Of a stretch of DNA of 64,000 bases, positions 15,549-25,157 are shown one piece after another. The stretch is from Chryseosolibacter histidinae. GTDB lineage: Bacteria > Bacteroidota > Bacteroidia > Cytophagales > Cyclobacteriaceae. The notes under the pieces were generated by a model that saw only the letters and a program-made list of their open reading frames with translations, was not told where the DNA came from and searched no databases. The stretch spans positions 230,927 to 294,926 of the forward strand of contig NZ_JAHESF010000005.1 of NCBI RefSeq assembly GCF_018598225.1, read 5' to 3'. How positions within the stretch are numbered: the stretch's first letter is position 1; every line of letters starts with the position of its first letter. Both the position numbers and the translations under genes were made by a program.

Positions 15549-18271
15549 GCAACCAAAGATCATTCGCACGCAGATTGGCCGGCACACTGATTGAACGGTG
15601 GGTGGGCCGCGCATACGTCGAGGAGTTTCTGGGCGACCTCGATGAAATGTATGAAGATCGCCTGGCAAGGGGAAAATTCATCGCCGAAGCAATGTATTGG
15701 GTCGATAGCATCCATCTGATCTTCGGCTTCTCGTCAACGGAAAAACAACAAAGTCATTCTATGTTTATCGGCAACATGATCAAGATCGCCTGGCGTAGCG
15801 CGGTGCGTCAAAAGCAATTCACCATTCTTAACCTGCTAGGCCTCACGTTGGGCATCGCCACCTGCCTGGCCATCGGACTGTATGTTTACGAGGAAAGCAC
15901 TTACGATTCTTTTCACGTCAATGGCGACCGGATCTACCGGATCAATCAACCCATGATCTGGGGCGACTGGAACGAGCAGCTCTCCTGTATGGGCCCTGGC
16001 ATCACCGAGGCGATCAGAGCCGAGATACCCGACTTCGAAGAGGTGACAAGAATTATGTTTGCAGATGAACAGCTGATGAGCGTGACCATTGACGATCAGG
16101 CAAAGCACTTCAATGAGGCGAAATACTTTATGGCCGAAGACAATTTCTTCAAGGTGTTCACCTTCCCGTTCCTGAAGGGCGATCCCAACACCGCGTTGAA
16201 AGAAGCCAACAGCATGGTGATCACCGCTTCAACGGCCAAACGGTACTTTGGTGATGCCGACCCCATGGGTAAGCTGATCGATGTTAAATCCCCAACCGGT
16301 ACAAATGCACTCTTCACGGTTACCGGCGTGCTTGCCGATGTTCCCGCGCAATCACACCTGCAGTTCGATATGCTCGGCTCACTGGCTTCTGTTACAGGAT
16401 TCGATAGTGGCCGGTCAACCTGGATCTGGACCATTTTCGGCACCTACGGAATGGTGAAGGAAGGAACGGATGTGGCGGCGCTGACAAAGAAACTTCAGGC
16501 GCTTCCTCCCAAGTGGGCTGAGCCAACAACGCAGGGAGTCTTCAATCAAACATTCGAGCAATTCACAAAAGGCCAGCCATGGACAATTTATCTCCAGCCC
16601 TTACGGGATATCTACCTGGCGAAGTCGCCAACCTTCAACCGGTTTGGTCCTTCAGGCAACCCGGAGTTTGTGATGATCTTCGGTGCTATTGGCGTGCTCG
16701 TGCTCTTGCTGTCGTCCATTAACTTCATGAACCTTTCCACGGCACGATCGAGCAACAGGGCCAAAGAAGTTGGTGTGAGAAAAGTGCTGGGCTCGGAAAA
16801 AAATACACTGGTGCGGCAGTTCATCGTCGAATCGGTTTTGTTTGTGACGGTGGGCACGGTGGCGGCATTGGCCATTGTACAACTTTCGTTGAATGCTTTT
16901 AATACCCTGGCTGAAAAACAATTAGTGTTGCTGCCACATTTTACCAGTCCGTATTTTCTCGGGGTCATCATCGCTTTTATATTGATCGTTGGGCTTGCCG
17001 CGGGAAGTTATCCGGCCTTGTACCTGTCGGCGTTCAAACCCGCAGAAACCCTGAAAGGAAAACTAAGGGCTGGCTTCAAAGGCACCGGCATCCGCAATGG
17101 CCTGGTGGTGTTTCAGTTCACGGTCTCCATCGCGCTGATCATTTGCACTTTCTTCGTTCAGAAACAGCTGAACTACACGCGCACCATAGATGTAGGCATC
17201 ACCAAAGACCACGTGCTGCAGCTTTACAACATGCATCAGTTGGGTGAAGGCGCTGACGTGCTGAAGGCAAGGCTCGAAAACAATCCCGCCTTCACAGTGG
17301 TAGCCAAATCGGGTTTCCTGCCACCCAACGTCTGGACGGGCGACCGTTACAGGGCAGAAGGTCCGAATCAACCCGTGGTAGATCTCCACTACATGCGCTG
17401 TGACGAAAATTACCTGCCGTTGCTCCAGGCGGAGTTTATCATCGGCCGGAACTTTGATCCTGCCAACGCCGCGGACAAATACAATATTATCATCAACGAA
17501 GAAGCTGCCAAGGTTCTGGGCTACGGATCGAAAGAAACATGGCGCGAGAATTCGCCATTGGGAAAATCCGTTGTGCAGTCGTTCGGCTCGGAAGAGAAGC
17601 TCCAGATCATCGGTGTGGTCAAAGACTTTAACTTCAACAGTGTGAAGCAAAAGATCGGGCCCTTGCTGATCATGCGCAATGACAATGACAAACACTGGAG
17701 CTACGGCGCAGGTTTTCCTTCGTACCTGTCCATGCGGCTCAACCCTGGCTCGGTCAGCAGCGGAGACGAGCTTCAGCGGATCATCGACGGAGTCAAGGCA
17801 GAGGTCGCGAAGGTAGATCCCGCCGTCACGTTCCAGTACAGTTTTATGGATGAAGAGTTCGACAACACTTTCCGTGAAGAGCGAAAGATGAGCGTCATCC
17901 TGAACCTGTTTACCGTGCTGGCGATCGTTATTGCCTGCCTGGGGTTATTCGGACTGGCTGCATTCTCCGCCGATCAGCGAAAGAAGGAGCTGGGCATCCG
18001 GAAGCTGCATGGCGCCAGCGTTCGTCAGCTGGTGTTCCTGTTCTCGTCAGAATTCACCAAGCTTGTGGCACTGAGCATTGTGATCTCAACACCACTTGCA
18101 TACCTGGCAACGGACTACTGGCTCAGCAACTTCGCTTACAGAACACCGATCAATATCTGGGTGTTTATGGCCGCAGGTGTCACGGCCATGTCGATCGCAG
18201 CCTTCACCGTTGGCTTCCAGTCATTTTCCGCGGCCAACGCCAACCCGGCGGAGGTGCTGAAGAATGAGTAG
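15545..18271 (+). CDS. FtsX/MacB-type ABC transporter permease with N-terminal prefix domain
   Basis: The 908-aa product starts at the ATG at 15545, overlapping padR. Residues ~1-75 form the 'permease prefix' region (EEFLGDLDEMYEDRLARGK). Then come a first transmembrane helix (LLGLTLGIATCLAIGLYVY), a MacB-like periplasmic domain, three FtsX helices around residues 385-500 (with RAKEVGVRKVLGSEK), a second periplasmic domain and a last FtsX set near the end (KKELGIRKLHGASVRQLVFL). The ATPase partner is not in this window. Such permeases act in mechanotransmission-type export or antimicrobial resistance; the substrate is unknown. Confidence 0.9.
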   Translation: MSNQRSFARRLAGTLIERWVGRAYVEEFLGDLDEMYEDRLARGKFIAEAMYWVDSIHLIFGFSSTEKQQSHSMFIGNMIKIAWRSAVRQKQFTILNLLGLTLGIATCLAIGLYVYEESTYDSFHVNGDRIYRINQPMIWGDWNEQLSCMGPGITEAIRAEIPDFEEVTRIMFADEQLMSVTIDDQAKHFNEAKYFMAEDNFFKVFTFPFLKGDPNTALKEANSMVITASTAKRYFGDADPMGKLIDVKSPTGTNALFTVTGVLADVPAQSHLQFDMLGSLASVTGFDSGRSTWIWTIFGTYGMVKEGTDVAALTKKLQALPPKWAEPTTQGVFNQTFEQFTKGQPWTIYLQPLRDIYLAKSPTFNRFGPSGNPEFVMIFGAIGVLVLLLSSINFMNLSTARSSNRAKEVGVRKVLGSEKNTLVRQFIVESVLFVTVGTVAALAIVQLSLNAFNTLAEKQLVLLPHFTSPYFLGVIIAFILIVGLAAGSYPALYLSAFKPAETLKGKLRAGFKGTGIRNGLVVFQFTVSIALIICTFFVQKQLNYTRTIDVGITKDHVLQLYNMHQLGEGADVLKARLENNPAFTVVAKSGFLPPNVWTGDRYRAEGPNQPVVDLHYMRCDENYLPLLQAEFIIGRNFDPANAADKYNIIINEEAAKVLGYGSKETWRENSPLGKSVVQSFGSEEKLQIIGVVKDFNFNSVKQKIGPLLIMRNDNDKHWSYGAGFPSYLSMRLNPGSVSSGDELQRIIDGVKAEVAKVDPAVTFQYSFMDEEFDNTFREERKMSVILNLFTVLAIVIACLGLFGLAAFSADQRKKELGIRKLHGASVRQLVFLFSSEFTKLVALSIVISTPLAYLATDYWLSNFAYRTPINIWVFMAAGVTAMSIAAFTVGFQSFSAANANPAEVLKNE

Positions 18272-18294
18272 TTAAAGCGTGAGCCGAGCTCGCC

Positions 18295-18825
18295 TCATAT
18301 AATGGTTGCGCCCATGTTCATGAGTTGCAGCAAGGCACTTAAGCGAACTTCTTCTACCGTCAATGCGCCCAGCGAAGCGTGCATGATAGCACAGGCACCG
18401 GTAGCATGCGGGTCCAGTGAAACATGAAGATCACGCATAATGGCTTCGCGCGCCGTGGTGGAAACGCACCCATGTGTATAGAAGCCAACGATGAGCACAG
18501 CGTCAGTGCCGAAAGCGCTGAGCCAGTTGCCAATGTCCGAACCGGTAAAAGCACCATAGACATTTTTGTGAAATTCCTTCTCGAGGTCATTCTCAGGCAA
18601 TGGACCCAGGCCCTCATAGAATGACGCGCCCCAGGTGCCGGGAACAAAAGCAAGTGATTCTTCTGGCTTGTTAAAATGCCGCACCCAGGCGATCGGGGTT
18701 TTTGCCACGCGCGCCTCGCTCACATGTTTTTTAATGGCCTCTATCGCTGAAAGATAATTGGGTACAGGTCTTTTTCCGTTATCGGAGAATTCATTTTGTG
18801 CATCAATGACGATGAGCGCTTTCAT
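18295..18825 (-). CDS. Isochorismatase-like cysteine hydrolase
   Basis: This 176-aa protein has the family triad: Asp8 (VIDAQNEF), Lys87 (FHKNVYGAF) and Cys120 (GFYTHGCVSTTAREA). Family members hydrolyse amides such as nicotinamide or N-carbamoyl compounds, and the substrate cannot be read from sequence. The cis-peptide region upstream of the catalytic Cys is present. It lies 39 bp downstream of the Ada-like gene on the same strand and may share its transcript. Confidence 0.9.
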   Translation of the reverse strand: MKALIVIDAQNEFSDNGKRPVPNYLSAIEAIKKHVSEARVAKTPIAWVRHFNKPEESLAFVPGTWGASFYEGLGPLPENDLEKEFHKNVYGAFTGSDIGNWLSAFGTDAVLIVGFYTHGCVSTTAREAIMRDLHVSLDPHATGACAIMHASLGALTVEEVRLSALLQLMNMGATII

Positions 18826-18864
18826 ATTGTTGAATTATGTTGATGCAAGGTGTGGCGGGAATCG

Positions 18865-19737
18865 TCAGCCGGCAATCCAGTTCTTGCTGATGTTGGCTCC
18901 TTCCCAACCGATCATGGCAAGCTTGCGCACTTTGCCAAAATGATAGTTGCCCAACGAGCCTTCTTTGGTGATGATGCGATGACAGGGGATCAGGTAAAGA
19001 ATGGTATTGGCGGCAACAGCTGAGCCAACAGCCCTTGTAGCATGAGGCTGCCCGATGATCTCGGCGATCTGCTGAAAAGAAGCCAGTGAGCCGAAAGGTA
19101 TCTTCACCAGTGCTTCCCAAACTTTTATTTGAAAATCGGTTCCTCTCACCAATAGTTGCAGGCTGTCGTGGGCAGCATCACCTGCCTGAGCCGGCCCGCT
19201 GGCAAAGATGCGGTGGATATAACCTTGCGTGTAACTGGGTTTGTGTACCAGCTTCGCCAGCTTCCATTGCCTGGCGAACAGCTCAAACTCGTCCCTGCTT
19301 TTTTCCTCATCGATGAACTTCAGGGCGCATATGCCTTTTGATGAAACCGCTATGAAACACATCCCGAAAGGTGAAGCATGATACCCGTAAAAGATCTCGA
19401 GGTCTCTTCCCTCGCTCTTGTACTGCTGCGGACTCACACCTTCTATCTTCACAAACAGATCATGCACCCTCGATTGGCTGGAGAGACCGGCCAGCTCCGC
19501 GGCATAGATCATGTTTTCAGTCTCCTTGATCTTATGCTTCAAATAATCAAGCGTGAGATACTGCAGAAATTTCTTGGGACTGATGCCCACCCAATCCGTA
19601 AAGACCCTTTGAAAATGGAAGGGACTCATGTTCACCTTTCCGGCGATCGTATCCAGGTCCGGTTGCTCCGTAAAGCTTTCGGATAAATAGCTGATCGCTT
19701 TTTCAATCCTGTAGTAGTTTACGATCTTATCAGACAT
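18865..19737 (-). CDS. Ada-like AraC regulator fused to O6-methylguanine-DNA methyltransferase
   Basis: This 290-aa protein has an N-terminal AraC-type helix-turn-helix (residues ~8-105; MSPFHFQRVFTDWVGISPKK) joined to an MGMT domain with the acceptor Cys252 in LIPCHRII and the downstream GNYHFG loop. It lacks the N-terminal phosphotriester-accepting zinc domain of E. coli Ada. It probably repairs O6-alkylguanine by suicide transfer and may regulate transcription. The ATG at 19737 is preferred over an upstream TTG at 19746. Confidence 0.9.
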   Translation of the reverse strand: MSDKIVNYYRIEKAISYLSESFTEQPDLDTIAGKVNMSPFHFQRVFTDWVGISPKKFLQYLTLDYLKHKIKETENMIYAAELAGLSSQSRVHDLFVKIEGVSPQQYKSEGRDLEIFYGYHASPFGMCFIAVSSKGICALKFIDEEKSRDEFELFARQWKLAKLVHKPSYTQGYIHRIFASGPAQAGDAAHDSLQLLVRGTDFQIKVWEALVKIPFGSLASFQQIAEIIGQPHATRAVGSAVAANTILYLIPCHRIITKEGSLGNYHFGKVRKLAMIGWEGANISKNWIAG

Positions 19738-19948
19738 AATCGTCAAACGTAATTAACTATCAACCGGTTGGCGAATTAGTACATCCTTTCGGATGAATAC
19801 AATCCAGATCTTGCTATTCAGATGGCGCAAATCCCTCTCTAAAATGCCGTTTATACACCCTATGTTTTGTGTATATTCTTCTGAATTTTGAAACGAAGGC
19901 CGGATAGATCGGCGAAACCGGTAATTAATAAATCTAAAATTGTAGTGT

Positions 19949-20593
19949 ATGAGCAAGGTTAAAGTAGCAGCATTTTCAGTCTCCCTGGATGGATTTGGAG
20001 CCGGCGTGGAACAAAGTTTAAAAGACCCACTCGGCGTAAGAGGTGAGGAGCTTCACACGTGGATCGTTGGAACAAAAACGTTTAATCGCATGGGTGGCAG
20101 GGACGGCGGAAGGGAAGGAGTGGACAATGACTTCGCGGAGAGATCGATGGAGAATATCGGGGCGTGGGTCATGGGCCGCAATATGTTCGGACCGGTTCGC
20201 GGACCCTGGCCTGACAACGAGTGGAGAGGCTGGTGGGGTCAAAAACCACCGTATCATGTTCCCGTATTTATTTTAACCCATCATCCAAGAAAGTCTGTTG
20301 ACATGGAAGGCGATACCACGTTTCATTTTGTTACAGGAGGCCTCAGATCTGCGCTGGAAGAGGCAAAAAAAGTAGCCAACGGTAAAGACATACGCATTGG
20401 TGGTGGTGTTTCAACCATCCGTCAATGTTTGCAGGCAGGTTATATCGATGAAATGCACCTGGCAATCTCTCCGGTTTTTCTGGGCTCCGGCGAACACTTA
20501 TTTTCAGGACTGGATCTGACTGCCCTGGGTTTCAATCAGGTTCAGAAAATAAATGGCGAGGATGCAACGCACATTATTTTGGCAAAGAAGTAG
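19949..20593 (+). CDS. Dihydrofolate-reductase-like (RibD C-terminal domain) protein
   Basis: The 214-aa protein has the RibD-C/DHFR fold of stand-alone bacterial proteins: an opening strand VAAFSVSLDGFGAG, a WIVGTKTFNRMGG loop, PVFILTHHPRKSV, and the cofactor loop RIGGGVSTIRQCLQAGYIDE near residue 150. Members use NADPH, and the substrate is usually unknown. It is divergent from the Ada-like gene with ~210 bp between the starts. Confidence 0.88.
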   Translation: MSKVKVAAFSVSLDGFGAGVEQSLKDPLGVRGEELHTWIVGTKTFNRMGGRDGGREGVDNDFAERSMENIGAWVMGRNMFGPVRGPWPDNEWRGWWGQKPPYHVPVFILTHHPRKSVDMEGDTTFHFVTGGLRSALEEAKKVANGKDIRIGGGVSTIRQCLQAGYIDEMHLAISPVFLGSGEHLFSGLDLTALGFNQVQKINGEDATHIILAKK

Positions 20594-20609
20594 TGGTTGT
20601 CTTTCGTAT

Positions 20610-21026
20610 TTAAACATTCGGAAAGGGATTGTCCATAAAAGCGATCTCCCAATAGTAACCATCGAGGTCTTTTATATAACCGCTGTAGCCTCCCCAATCC
20701 CTTCGATGCGGTGGATCGGAAACAGTGGCCCCGGCAGTCACGGCCTGCGCTATGATCTGATCAACCTCCTGCGGGGTTTTTACCATATGGCCAAGGCTAA
20801 ATCCTGGAAATCCTGTTCCATCGTTTTTGGTGTTTCCATCTTTGGCAAGCTTTTCTTTTTCAAACAGGCTCAGCCAGGTGCCTTCCAGTTGAAAGAATGC
20901 GATTTGCAGATCTCCATCGCCCTGAATGCCATCTTTTGAAGGAAATCCCATTCCCTCTTTGTAAAAGGCGAAAGACTTGCGCAGATCGTTGACACCGAGG
21001 GTGATCACGGTAATTTTAGGTTTCAT
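20610..21026 (-). CDS. VOC-superfamily (glyoxalase-like) protein
   Basis: This 138-aa protein shows two beta-alpha-beta-beta-beta modules. It starts ITVITLGVNDLRKSFAFYKE and ends DLDGYYWEIAFMDNPFP, with the conserved metal Glu in the last strand. VOC proteins bind metals and act in glyoxalase, dioxygenase or resistance roles; no substrate is evident. It converges on the DHFR-like gene, 16 bp away, and is divergent from the second VOC gene at 21134. Confidence 0.85.
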   Translation of the reverse strand: MKPKITVITLGVNDLRKSFAFYKEGMGFPSKDGIQGDGDLQIAFFQLEGTWLSLFEKEKLAKDGNTKNDGTGFPGFSLGHMVKTPQEVDQIIAQAVTAGATVSDPPHRRDWGGYSGYIKDLDGYYWEIAFMDNPFPNV

Positions 21027-21059
21027 GGTTGAATGGTTTTGTTCAGGAGTTCCTTGCCG

Positions 21060-21096
21060 ACTGTACAGTACAGCAATGTCAAATTATTTAATTTTG
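21060..21096 (+). promoter_or_regulatory. Promoter with palindrome upstream of VOC gene
   Basis: The -7 box TAATTTTG at 21089-21096 matches TAnnTTTG and lies 37 bp before the start at 21134. A 10-bp palindrome ACTGTACAGT (21060-21069) covers the -33 area and is a candidate operator. Confidence 0.45.
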
Positions 21097-21133
21097 TCGA
21101 AGCGTTTATCTAAATTATATAAACGATACACTT

Positions 21134-21520
21134 ATGACTGTAAGAGCTTGTATACCCGTAATTCCCAGCGCCGACCTGGAAAAAAGCCTGCATTTTTGGG
21201 TTGAGGGCGTTGGTCTTACGATGGATCGGCCAATGCGACACGACGGCAGACTGATCGGCTGCATGGTCTCCAACGAACACACCTGTTTCTGGCTCAACGA
21301 ACGGGAAGGAACAACGGTCAGTCCCGAGGGCTATGACGGCATCAAACTTTACTGGACACCGGCAGACATCCATGAGATGAGAAGTCGCCTCACGCAACTT
21401 GGATTCGAGGTGTCGGCCATCGAAGATAGAGATTATGGCCAATCCGAATTCTTTGTTACGGACGATGACGGTCACTCACATTGTTTTGGTGTTGCCACAG
21501 ATTCGATAAAAAAAGTATAG
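21134..21520 (+). CDS. VOC-superfamily / bleomycin-resistance-like protein
   Basis: A 128-aa protein with the pattern ACIPVIPSADLEKSLHFWVE at the start and a final strand SEFFVTDDDGHSHCFG. The spacing fits small bleomycin-resistance/glyoxalase-type VOC proteins that dimerise. The last strand reads HSHCFG where the usual metal Glu is expected, so metal binding is doubtful and a ligand-sequestering role is possible. It is divergent from the other VOC gene with its own promoter. Confidence 0.82.
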   Translation: MTVRACIPVIPSADLEKSLHFWVEGVGLTMDRPMRHDGRLIGCMVSNEHTCFWLNEREGTTVSPEGYDGIKLYWTPADIHEMRSRLTQLGFEVSAIEDRDYGQSEFFVTDDDGHSHCFGVATDSIKKV

Positions 21521-21535
21521 CCGGAAAGTTGGTGC

Positions 21536-22768
21536 TCATTGTCTTAGGTCCGGCGCCCGTTTCACCTTGTGTGAAAAATTGAATTTGAAGGCACATTGGA
21601 TCTTATTGGCCACCGCGTGAAAATCATCGCTGAAATTATCTCGTCTTCCGTATTGATATTCGATGCCGAACAGGGCGTTTTCAACCGGGTAGTACCGCAG
21701 GTTGATCAGTATGTATTGTCCCTTTCTAAAAGCATCGTGGGCTTGGAGGTCTGAATTTGTGATGGTCAGCACAGAATAACCGATGGAGCTTTTGAGCTTT
21801 GGCGCCCAGTCAATTTCGGTGAACAAAAAAAATCCCCATACAGGAAGCGCTTTACCTTTTACGGGCGATGTAGAATTTCCGGAATTGTTCTCTAAAGCCA
21901 CATCGGGTGACGGATCAGCTATATAATTTTCAAAACCCTCTCCGAGCTCGGCTTGCATCTTAAATCTTGTGCGCCTGGTTCCATCGATGACGGTACTGAC
22001 ATTGACACCCCACCCGATATCGCTCCCGCTTAAATGATAGGCCGATGTGTCTGACTGATCCTTCCAACGGAGATATTTTACAATGCCTGCCATTTGTGTA
22101 TAGCCCCATCTCCACTGGTGCCGGTAATGCGATGCCACATTGGGTAATGGAAACTGCGGTCTGGTATTCGCGATGTCTACCGTGTTGGCGTAATCAGTTC
22201 TGTCTGCTGTGCCTCCTGGCCTTTCGAGTGCAACTGCAAACCTGTTGGTGGTTGTGCGCACGGGTGTGTACCGGAGCTGTATGTTCAAAAAAAAGATCCT
22301 GGAGCTTGGTCCCCAGTAATCCAGCGTAACGGGAAACACATCTGTATCCATAAAGGTAGAAGGGGTCTGGCCTGCCAGGAATTTTCCCAGCTGACCGAAA
22401 CCGTTCACTAAATGAAGGGTGGTTTGGCCGGCATCTTTTCCGAAACCAAAAAAATCAAAATCGAATTGTGTTTTTAGATCACCCAGCGATGTTTTGGTGA
22501 CGCTTCTTACACCAACTCTTGTTTGCCTTACACTGATAAAATAATTTCCGGCGGGTGCGAATTCACCTTTGTGCCCGGGTAGTTTGGTGGGCCGCATCAC
22601 ATCGAACCATGCCGGGTCAATGGTATTGAAATTGTAACCTGCATCTGTCAACACATATCCGTATACTTCGAAGCTGTTCTGATCGTTTTGCGTAAAACCA
22701 AAAAACGGAAGCAATGAAGCCAAAATGTAAACCCCGAGGGTTTTGCACCGATTTGTTGCCACGATCAT
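21536..22768 (-). CDS. DcaP-like outer-membrane porin
   Basis: From the ATG at 22768 the product is 410 aa with a signal peptide (MIVATNRCKTLGVYILASLL up to GFTQ). The segment FEVYGYVLTDAGYNF opens the barrel as in DcaP-like trimeric porins, followed by regularly spaced aromatic strands (TQFDFDFFGFG, SSRIFFLNIQLRYTP) and a final strand CAFKFNFSHK. It is the last gene of a four-gene minus-strand operon with a DyP peroxidase, 16 bp after its neighbour. It may import the substrate of that pathway (inference). Confidence 0.8.
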   Translation of the reverse strand: MIVATNRCKTLGVYILASLLPFFGFTQNDQNSFEVYGYVLTDAGYNFNTIDPAWFDVMRPTKLPGHKGEFAPAGNYFISVRQTRVGVRSVTKTSLGDLKTQFDFDFFGFGKDAGQTTLHLVNGFGQLGKFLAGQTPSTFMDTDVFPVTLDYWGPSSRIFFLNIQLRYTPVRTTTNRFAVALERPGGTADRTDYANTVDIANTRPQFPLPNVASHYRHQWRWGYTQMAGIVKYLRWKDQSDTSAYHLSGSDIGWGVNVSTVIDGTRRTRFKMQAELGEGFENYIADPSPDVALENNSGNSTSPVKGKALPVWGFFLFTEIDWAPKLKSSIGYSVLTITNSDLQAHDAFRKGQYILINLRYYPVENALFGIEYQYGRRDNFSDDFHAVANKIQCAFKFNFSHKVKRAPDLRQ

Positions 22769-22784
22769 TGCTTCAGTTATGACA

Positions 22785-23798
22785 TTATTGCGTGGCCAGA
22801 TTTCTCCAGAAACGTTCAAGGCTTTGGTCTCCTCCGAAAAGTGTAGTGAAGATGGTAGAGTCGGCCAACAGAATATCACCCGCTCTTTCTGCATTGGGAG
22901 GCATCCACAAAAACATATTAAACTCCCGGTTGCCTGCTTCTATAAAAGGATGCGGGTGCGTCATGTCTATCGGCTGGCGGGCAAGCACGTGAATGAGCCC
23001 AGGGTCGTCGGTTGTAACAGCATAATGCGGAAGATGCATGTGAAAATTAAAAGTGCTGACACCCTCGAGCCAGCCGCGCTTATCGTAGTCCAGTTGCCTC
23101 GAGAGTGGTACCAGTTGATTTTTCGTTCCTTTCATTGTTGCCGGCCTTAGGCCAAACCTGTTTTCTACAGGAACGCCCAACCCTTTCATCAGCGATCTGG
23201 TGTATTTTCCAAAGCGTTGCTGGCGTGGCACCAGCGGGTCGCCATGATGCATGTATTCCAATTGCCGCTGACTTAGATCTTCACAAAAGCCTACATCGTG
23301 GTGCGGGCCGAGGATCAGGCAGGTGCCTTCTTTTTTTAAGAATTGTTTTAGTGCGTCGATCTCGTCCTGCGAAGCTTCCTGTTCTGTTAGCACGTGATCA
23401 AGGCCGAATACAAGGAGTGTATCCGTGTCGTCAAGTATACGTTCATCTATCGGCAGTCGCTGGCCGGCCTGGTCGATGCGCTGGTAGTCGGGAACAGGAT
23501 AGCCGGTGATGCTCTCAATAACCTGCTGAAATCTTACGATGCTGAGATGGAAAAGCTCCAATGTTCCTGCAATACCTTGTAAAAATTGTTTTTCGGAAAA
23601 TTCTTCCGATTCATACAAAGGCCATCCAACCCTGCGCACTTCCGTCAGGGTTGAAAAACGATTGTCAAGTTCGGTTACATCCCTGTTCGCTTCCCACGGG
23701 TAGCTCCATGTCCAGTAGATACTAAATCTTTTTCTGCCGCTGCTATACTTGCGTGGTTTAAATATGCCGTTGTAAGCACGTGGTGATGGATAGCTCAT
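22785..23798 (-). CDS. Uncharacterised 337-aa protein of the DyP operon
   Basis: No family name can be given with confidence. The middle (residues ~118-165) resembles a GATase-/ThuA-like alpha-beta core: a strand DTLLVFGLDHVLTEQE, a helix IDALKQFLKKEG and a strand TCLILGPHHDVGF. No catalytic Cys of true amidotransferases is seen; HH and several later His (FHMHLPHYAV, MTHPHPF) could bind metal. There is no signal peptide. It is tightly packed (16 bp each side) between the DyP peroxidase and the porin genes. Confidence 0.6.
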   Translation of the reverse strand: MSYPSPRAYNGIFKPRKYSSGRKRFSIYWTWSYPWEANRDVTELDNRFSTLTEVRRVGWPLYESEEFSEKQFLQGIAGTLELFHLSIVRFQQVIESITGYPVPDYQRIDQAGQRLPIDERILDDTDTLLVFGLDHVLTEQEASQDEIDALKQFLKKEGTCLILGPHHDVGFCEDLSQRQLEYMHHGDPLVPRQQRFGKYTRSLMKGLGVPVENRFGLRPATMKGTKNQLVPLSRQLDYDKRGWLEGVSTFNFHMHLPHYAVTTDDPGLIHVLARQPIDMTHPHPFIEAGNREFNMFLWMPPNAERAGDILLADSTIFTTLFGGDQSLERFWRNLATQ

Positions 23799-23814
23799 GA
23801 GATCGGTTGTTAAA

Positions 23815-25137
23815 TTATTTCAGCGTGGCAAGGTATTTCAGCGCCCTTATTCCCGGCAAAAAGAAATAGGCACCTCCCGTAACAGTAGTGAAAGCGTTGA
23901 GGCCCTTTACCTTCTTTTTAATGGGCCGTTTTGGAATGGTCATTTCGAACGCACCGTTTACACTTCCGGCAAAGGGATCATTTTCGTTCAGCGCTTCAAA
24001 CTCCGGGTCATTGGCCCACACAGAGATCAGGAACTCGAATTGCCTGGAGAGGTCGGCGCAGCCCGCGAAAACGGCAATACCCCGGTTGGCGCCGTCATCA
24101 GGAGCATCGTCAGGAAGATAAGGACCATAAGTGCCACCCCTTCGGATGATGAGCCTTCGATCCATGATCCTCGATACCCTGGTGTCACGTACATTCATTC
24201 TTCTGATATGCGCACCAATGGGACAGGCATACCCGTGCGGATCCATTTTTTCATAGTCAAAATTGTTGTTCCTTCTGTCATCAAATCCCAATGCGCGATC
24301 GTCTCTTTCTGGCGACAACACCAGTGGCGCTCCGGTTTTTCTCCACCGGCCCATCAGTTTTGCCGCCACCAGTTCCTGCTCCTCTTCTGTTTTTCCATTG
24401 GCCCTCAGAAATTCGCGGAAGGCCCCAACATGCTCGCGCATCTTTCTATAGGCAAGAAAGCTTCCGTTCCTTGAAAGAATTTCCGGCCGGGGTTGATCGG
24501 GGATCAGGCCTGTTTCGTCAGGGTATCCAAGAAAAAATTCTCCGGGTTTACTTGCCTTCGGCGACCCGGGTGTCGGTTCGATTCCCATTCCCTCGATGAC
24601 AGGAGTGGTGAGGCGATCGCGATAACCGAAGTGTTCGTGCACATAATCATAAGGAGGTACTGCTTCCAGCAGCAGCGATGAAAGTATCTGTACATCGGGA
24701 TTATCTTTAAGATAAGCGTCATGCCTGGTGACACATCGTTTTCTTTCCTCCTTGTCTTTAGCAAAGAGTATCACTACTGCATGGAGATCTTTACTGGTGA
24801 TGTTGTCTTCCCAGTGATCAGGATGATGGATGCCGGTATCACCAAGAATTGATGCACGGGCGGCCATCCCCTGGCGGAATGGTTCCGGAAATGTTGCAAG
24901 CGAAGCTTCGTCAAGTCCCAGCCTGCGCAAGCCCTCAAAGGTAAAAGCCAGGCTTATCCACCGCATGTCAGATTCGTTTGCGGCCATCACGGCCCTGGCG
25001 GTACCAACAATATCAGTCAAAGCGTTTATCCATTTGCGCCCACCGGCAGCGGTGCGAAAAGTCATAAAATTATATTGCGCAATAGAAGCGTTTGGACGTG
25101 TTAGGAGATAATGTTGGATATCTTCCAGTTCGAGCAT
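23815..25137 (-). CDS. Dye-decolourising (DyP-type) haem peroxidase
   Basis: This 440-aa protein shows DyP motifs: the proximal His310 in CPIGAHIRRMN, the following RVSRIMDRRLIIRRGGTYGP with the conserved Arg, and the FAGCADLSRQFEFLISVWAN block. The canonical GxxDG distal motif is not obvious and should be checked. DyP enzymes oxidise dyes, phenols or Mn with H2O2. No signal peptide, Tat motif or encapsulin-targeting tail is seen, so the enzyme appears cytosolic. It is the second gene of a four-gene operon. Confidence 0.85.
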   Translation of the reverse strand: MLELEDIQHYLLTRPNASIAQYNFMTFRTAAGGRKWINALTDIVGTARAVMAANESDMRWISLAFTFEGLRRLGLDEASLATFPEPFRQGMAARASILGDTGIHHPDHWEDNITSKDLHAVVILFAKDKEERKRCVTRHDAYLKDNPDVQILSSLLLEAVPPYDYVHEHFGYRDRLTTPVIEGMGIEPTPGSPKASKPGEFFLGYPDETGLIPDQPRPEILSRNGSFLAYRKMREHVGAFREFLRANGKTEEEQELVAAKLMGRWRKTGAPLVLSPERDDRALGFDDRRNNNFDYEKMDPHGYACPIGAHIRRMNVRDTRVSRIMDRRLIIRRGGTYGPYLPDDAPDDGANRGIAVFAGCADLSRQFEFLISVWANDPEFEALNENDPFAGSVNGAFEMTIPKRPIKKKVKGLNAFTTVTGGAYFFLPGIRALKYLATLK

Positions 25138-25157
25138 TGTGTTTATTTTAAAAGGGT

